NCBI GenBank assembly: GCA_964403325.1
Contig: CAYOFO010000054.1
Location: forward strand, 1 to 7,660
Source: CAZQNF01 sp964403325
GTDB lineage: Bacteria; Patescibacteriota; Patescibacteriia; Magasanikbacterales; GWA2-37-8
DNA: 7,660 bases
Direction: 5' to 3'
The first letter of the stretch is position 1, and each line of letters opens with the position of its first letter. Shown piece after piece: positions 5,361 to 7,660 of the stretch. The notes below the pieces were generated by a model. The model ran no database searches. It was not told the DNA's origin and saw nothing but the letters and a program-made list of their open reading frames with translations. A program made the translations under genes and the position numbers.

Positions 5361-6014
5361 ATGTTAAAATATTTTTTTCTATCGGTAATCATAATTACCC
5401 TCACCGGAGCCGGGTGTAAAAACTCTCTCCTTCCCAGCCAAACCAACAATCCCACCCCTACCAAAACCAACTCGAACCCAGAAATAATCAGAAACCTGAC
5501 AAATCAAAATACCCCCCTCACCGCAAAAGATAAAAATTTTCCCGAAATCAACATCAAAATATTTTCTGATCCGAACGCCGATTTTACCTTTGCCTACCCC
5601 GACCAATGGACCTATCGAGAATACATTCCTCATACTTTTCTTAAAAATAAAAGTCGCACCTGGATTTTTTCTTTTCAAAACCAACCTATCCTGACTGTTT
5701 CTAAAAATCCTGAAGAAGCAGCTTTTGACTCTTGTATCGCACAAGAACCTTCTACCCCAGAATCCCTTTCCCAATTTACTATTTTTCAGTCCAACGATCC
5801 CAACACCACTATAATCGAAGAAGTATGCGGTCTACCCCGTTATATCTACTGGATTCCCGAAAAAAAACTCCTAACCAGCAGTGATTTTTTTAAGCTTAAT
5901 TCCGAAGAAAAAAAGAATCTTCATATCATGTATATCAACATCGATGCCGGCCTGCCACAAATAATTAATCCCATCTTTAGCAACATCGCCCAAAGCATTC
6001 ACTTACAAAAATGA
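5361..6014 (+). CDS. Lipoprotein with a PsbP-like 'FTF-x-YP-x-x-W' domain
   Basis: 217 residues. The hydrophobic leader MLKYFFLSVIIITLTGAGC ends in GAGC, a lipobox, so C19 is the probable lipid anchor; the protein should sit on the outer face of the membrane. A Thr/Pro/Asn-rich linker (about 20-65) leads to one globular domain (68-215) that starts DPNADFTFAYPDQWTY and ends in an IAQSIHL helix. That opening is typical of small PsbP-like lipoprotein domains; I infer the fold, not a function. C125 and C156 align with cysteines in the next gene and may form a disulfide. It is clearly paralogous to the N-terminal half of the protein at 6043. The ATG has no Shine-Dalgarno site; an 18-base AT palindrome (5340-5357) lies immediately before it. 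The TGA stop forms ATGA with the start of a mini-ORF. No partner or substrate is known. Confidence 0.85.
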   Translation: MLKYFFLSVIIITLTGAGCKNSLLPSQTNNPTPTKTNSNPEIIRNLTNQNTPLTAKDKNFPEINIKIFSDPNADFTFAYPDQWTYREYIPHTFLKNKSRTWIFSFQNQPILTVSKNPEEAAFDSCIAQEPSTPESLSQFTIFQSNDPNTTIIEEVCGLPRYIYWIPEKKLLTSSDFFKLNSEEKKNLHIMYINIDAGLPQIINPIFSNIAQSIHLQK

Positions 6015-6046
6015 ACCCATTATTCAATACCTTAAAATTCTTATGA
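6011..6046 (+). other. 11-codon mini-ORF bridging two paralogous genes (possible coupling peptide)
   Basis: An ATG at 6011 opens the frame MNPLFNTLKFL, which stops at TGA 6044-6046. Its start overlaps the stop of the upstream gene (ATGA, 6011-6014), and its stop overlaps the start of the downstream gene (ATGA, 6043-6046). It exactly fills the 28-base gap, so ribosomes could pass from gene to gene by termination-reinitiation. Chance is a real alternative for so short a frame. Confidence 0.3.
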
Positions 6047-7407
6047 AAAAAGCCTTTTTCTTCTTTACCGGAACCATTTTTCTTGTGGTACTCAGTTGGA
6101 ATTATTATATCCATTCCATCCAAAAAAACATAAACTATCAAACCCCCACTACTGTTTCTCTCAACACTTCCTCTACCCTAACCGCTCGTACTCCAAGCCC
6201 CCTGCTCACCACCCCTTTACCACCCCATTTTGTTACCTCTACGACCCGGCAATTTTTGAACCCCCATGCTGACTTTACTTTTCAGTACCCCAACAATTGG
6301 ACCTACACCGAAAATAAAAATCCTGCTGGCACATACAGCTGGGTTTTTTATTTTCAAAATATACCACTCCTCTTTATTGAAGCGCCCAGCCAATCGACCC
6401 TGCAAAATTATTGCTCACTCCCAGGCGCACCCTATGGCACCCCAGAAAAAATACAAACCCATCTCACTAATGATAAAGCCACTACCGTGGTAGAAGAAAA
6501 CTGCTTTGCTCAAACATTCATCTACTGGATACCCGGGTTGCAACTGCACTCCAGTGTCGATTTGCCCGCATTAGATAAGCGCGATAATTTTCATCTCATC
6601 ACCGCTCCTATAGCCATGAGTATTGAAGCTCCTAACCCAAAAGAAGAAGAAAAATTTTCAAATATTATCCACAATATTGCTGAGAGCATTCGCATTATAA
6701 ATAATACAGACATTACCCCCTCCTCTTCCCCCACCGCCAAGCAACTCTCTACCCAACAAATACATGCATTGTCCCAATTTCTTTTTATTGAAGCCTTAGT
6801 CGACAAAGGCAAAACACCCGAAACAGAAATCATGGATAATTTTCCCCAGCAGCTCTCCAAACATCTCCATACGCAGGCTGCACCTGAATGGCACAACTAC
6901 ACCCTATTCAACGATAACCCCGATCATCATTTTTCACTCTCAATGCAAATTCCTTTTTCTGCAGCCTGGACCATCGAAAACATGTTTTTTTCTTCCACCG
7001 ACACACTTTGCGACGAAGAAACCGGTGATTGTTCCTTATATTTTGGAAAATACATCGTGAGTGGCAATGACTACACCCGTGAATATATTCTACGCTACGG
7101 CCCAAAAAGATCACTTTCCGAAATAATCAGCAGCACCCGCCAAGAACAGGCAGAACATGTGGACAAAAAATATATTGAGCAAATTTCCCCACGCCTTATT
7201 TCTGCCGGAAAAAATAAAGCTGTCAGCTATTTTTCTGTGCAAGGCCAATCGGCTCATGGTTACTCGGGCTACCGAGAAATTGCCTTACCGCTTAAAAATA
7301 TTACTCTTTACCTCAGTCAATCTCCCACCAACCCAGATGATTTAGAACCATCTAGTAAGGAACTTTTGCACATCGCGAGCAGTATTCGGGAAAATAATGA
7401 AAAATAA
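6043..7407 (+). CDS. Membrane-anchored protein with two PsbP-like domains, paralogue of the preceding lipoprotein
   Basis: 454 residues. Residues 4-22 (AFFFFTGTIFLVVLSWNYY) form an uncleaved-looking signal anchor; there is no lipobox. A Thr/Ser/Pro-rich linker follows to about 68. Domain 1 (about 70-218) aligns with the protein at 5361: NPHADFTFQYPNNWTY, W-V-F-Y-F-Q-N, the cysteine pair C124/C154, FIYWIP, and an IAESIRI end. After a second Ser/Pro-rich linker (222-235), a helical stretch leads into what may be a further copy of the fold (about 290-450), with FSLSMQIPFSAAW near its start and LLHIASSIR at its end. This copy is more diverged and has its own pair, C323/C330. The protein is probably extracellular and membrane-tethered, with unknown ligand. 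It is cotranscribed with the lipoprotein, likely translationally coupled through the mini-ORF, and closed by the terminator at 7476. No Shine-Dalgarno site is seen before the ATG. Confidence 0.85.
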   Translation: MKKAFFFFTGTIFLVVLSWNYYIHSIQKNINYQTPTTVSLNTSSTLTARTPSPLLTTPLPPHFVTSTTRQFLNPHADFTFQYPNNWTYTENKNPAGTYSWVFYFQNIPLLFIEAPSQSTLQNYCSLPGAPYGTPEKIQTHLTNDKATTVVEENCFAQTFIYWIPGLQLHSSVDLPALDKRDNFHLITAPIAMSIEAPNPKEEEKFSNIIHNIAESIRIINNTDITPSSSPTAKQLSTQQIHALSQFLFIEALVDKGKTPETEIMDNFPQQLSKHLHTQAAPEWHNYTLFNDNPDHHFSLSMQIPFSAAWTIENMFFSSTDTLCDEETGDCSLYFGKYIVSGNDYTREYILRYGPKRSLSEIISSTRQEQAEHVDKKYIEQISPRLISAGKNKAVSYFSVQGQSAHGYSGYREIALPLKNITLYLSQSPTNPDDLEPSSKELLHIASSIRENNEK

Positions 7408-7475
7408 TTCTCTAGCCTAATCAATTTTAAACAGACCTGCTCTACTTTTCCACAAAATCTACCTATCAGACCCTC

Positions 7476-7510
7476 AAAAATAACATGCCCAACCCAGGCA
7501 TGTTATTTTT
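7476..7510 (+). terminator. Intrinsic terminator ending the paralogue operon
   Basis: A perfect 14-bp stem, AAAAATAACATGCC (7476-7489) with GGCATGTTATTTTT (7497-7510), around a 7-base loop. The 3' arm ends in five T. It lies 68 bases after the stop codon at 7407. The A run on the other side could terminate minus-strand transcripts as well. Confidence 0.9.
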
Positions 7511-7511
7511 C

Positions 7512-7539
7512 TTGACTTTTATCCATAAAACCGTATAAT
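7512..7539 (+). promoter_or_regulatory. Strong sigma70-type promoter
   Basis: TTGACT (7512-7517, 5/6 match to the -35) and a perfect TATAAT (7534-7539) are separated by 16 bases. It begins one base after the terminator stem. Transcription would start near 7546 and run into the hairpin-rich segment at the window edge. Confidence 0.8.
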
Positions 7540-7545
7540 TTGCCC

Positions 7546-7660
7546 TAGCTGCCTGCCATCAACAGGTCTCTTCTAAAAGAAAGCCAAGGAAAGAAATCCG
7601 TTTTGCGGAGACTAGACTCCTTCGGGTAAGCCCGTTAGCGCTGTAATAAAGTAAAAGTTA
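7546..7660 (+). ncRNA. 5' part of an unidentified structured RNA or long mRNA leader (cut by window edge)
   Basis: About 115 bases from the predicted transcription start contain no ATG, so no ordinary gene begins here. Five small hairpins follow one another: CCTG/CAGG (7552-7555, 7563-7566), TTCT/AGAA (7571-7574, 7578-7581), TCCG/CGGA (7597-7600, 7606-7609), GGAG/CTCC (7607-7610, 7617-7620) and CGGG/CCCG (7623-7626, 7631-7634). The third and fourth share GGA and are mutually exclusive. GGTCTC (7565-7570) can also pair with GAGACT (7608-7613). I do not recognise it as tmRNA, RNase P RNA, SRP RNA, 6S RNA or a known riboswitch. It may be a new RNA or the leader of a gene beyond the edge. Confidence 0.4.

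Noticed and set aside
6012..6014. UGA recoded as an amino acid, as in some Patescibacteria (Gracilibacteria, SR1)
   Set aside because: The TGA gives a natural gene end; reading through adds only a few residues before TAA. No conserved position in any protein here requires UGA to be sense.
7582..7616. AGCCAAG followed by GAGACTAGA, strings that also occur in group I intron cores (P4-P7 region)
   Set aside because: No complementary P7 strand (TAGTC-like) occurs before the window ends, and no convincing P3, P4 or P6 pairing can be drawn. Sequence beyond 7660 would be needed.
7546..7660. tmRNA, RNase P RNA, SRP RNA or 6S RNA
   Set aside because: None of the recognisable conserved strings is present (tmRNA 5' end, GAGGAAAGTCC of RNase P RNA, GGAAGGAAGCAGCC of SRP RNA).

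Overview
The window looks like a piece of a small-genome bacterium, most likely Patescibacteria (Candidate Phyla Radiation). This is an inference from several traits: moderate AT-rich composition, very tight gene packing, seven genes without a recognisable Shine-Dalgarno site, unplaceable proteins, and paired lipoprotein/anchored proteins with an 'F-x-F-x-YP-x-x-W' type domain. No marker gene fixes the lineage.

Positions 1-2812 (minus strand) hold one compact operon. A near-perfect extended -10 promoter at 2784-2812 precedes rpiB, rpe, an ATP-grasp protein related to the N-terminal half of PEP synthase/pyruvate phosphate dikinase, and the start of a thioredoxin-reductase-like flavoprotein that runs off the left edge. 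Gene gaps are 1, 9 and 14 bases. RpiB and Rpe interconvert ribulose-5-P with ribose-5-P and xylulose-5-P, the core of the non-oxidative pentose phosphate pathway. The roles of the two other genes there are open.

Positions 2822-4012 (minus strand) hold a separate unit: an unrecognised 380-residue protein with a cysteine cluster near its C-terminus, closed by a perfect-palindrome terminator.

Positions 4013-4569 are a gene-free divergent region, unusually rich in short inverted repeats, three copies of an 8-base motif and three Shine-Dalgarno-like sites. It leads on the plus strand into the oddest gene, 4570-5226. That gene is a GC-rich predicted lipoprotein with a Cys/His/Asp amidase-like domain resembling BPSL0067/NlpC-P60-like proteins. 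It has the only strong ribosome binding site in the window and looks recently acquired. A 51-base imperfect hairpin follows it.

Positions 5361-7407 (plus strand) hold two neighbouring paralogues, a lipoprotein and a membrane-anchored two-domain protein, joined by an 11-codon mini-ORF with ATGA overlaps at both ends. A strong terminator ends them at 7476-7510. A strong sigma70-type promoter follows at once (7512-7539), and the last ~115 bases are a hairpin-rich transcript with no ATG: the 5' part of an unidentified RNA or long leader, cut by the window edge.
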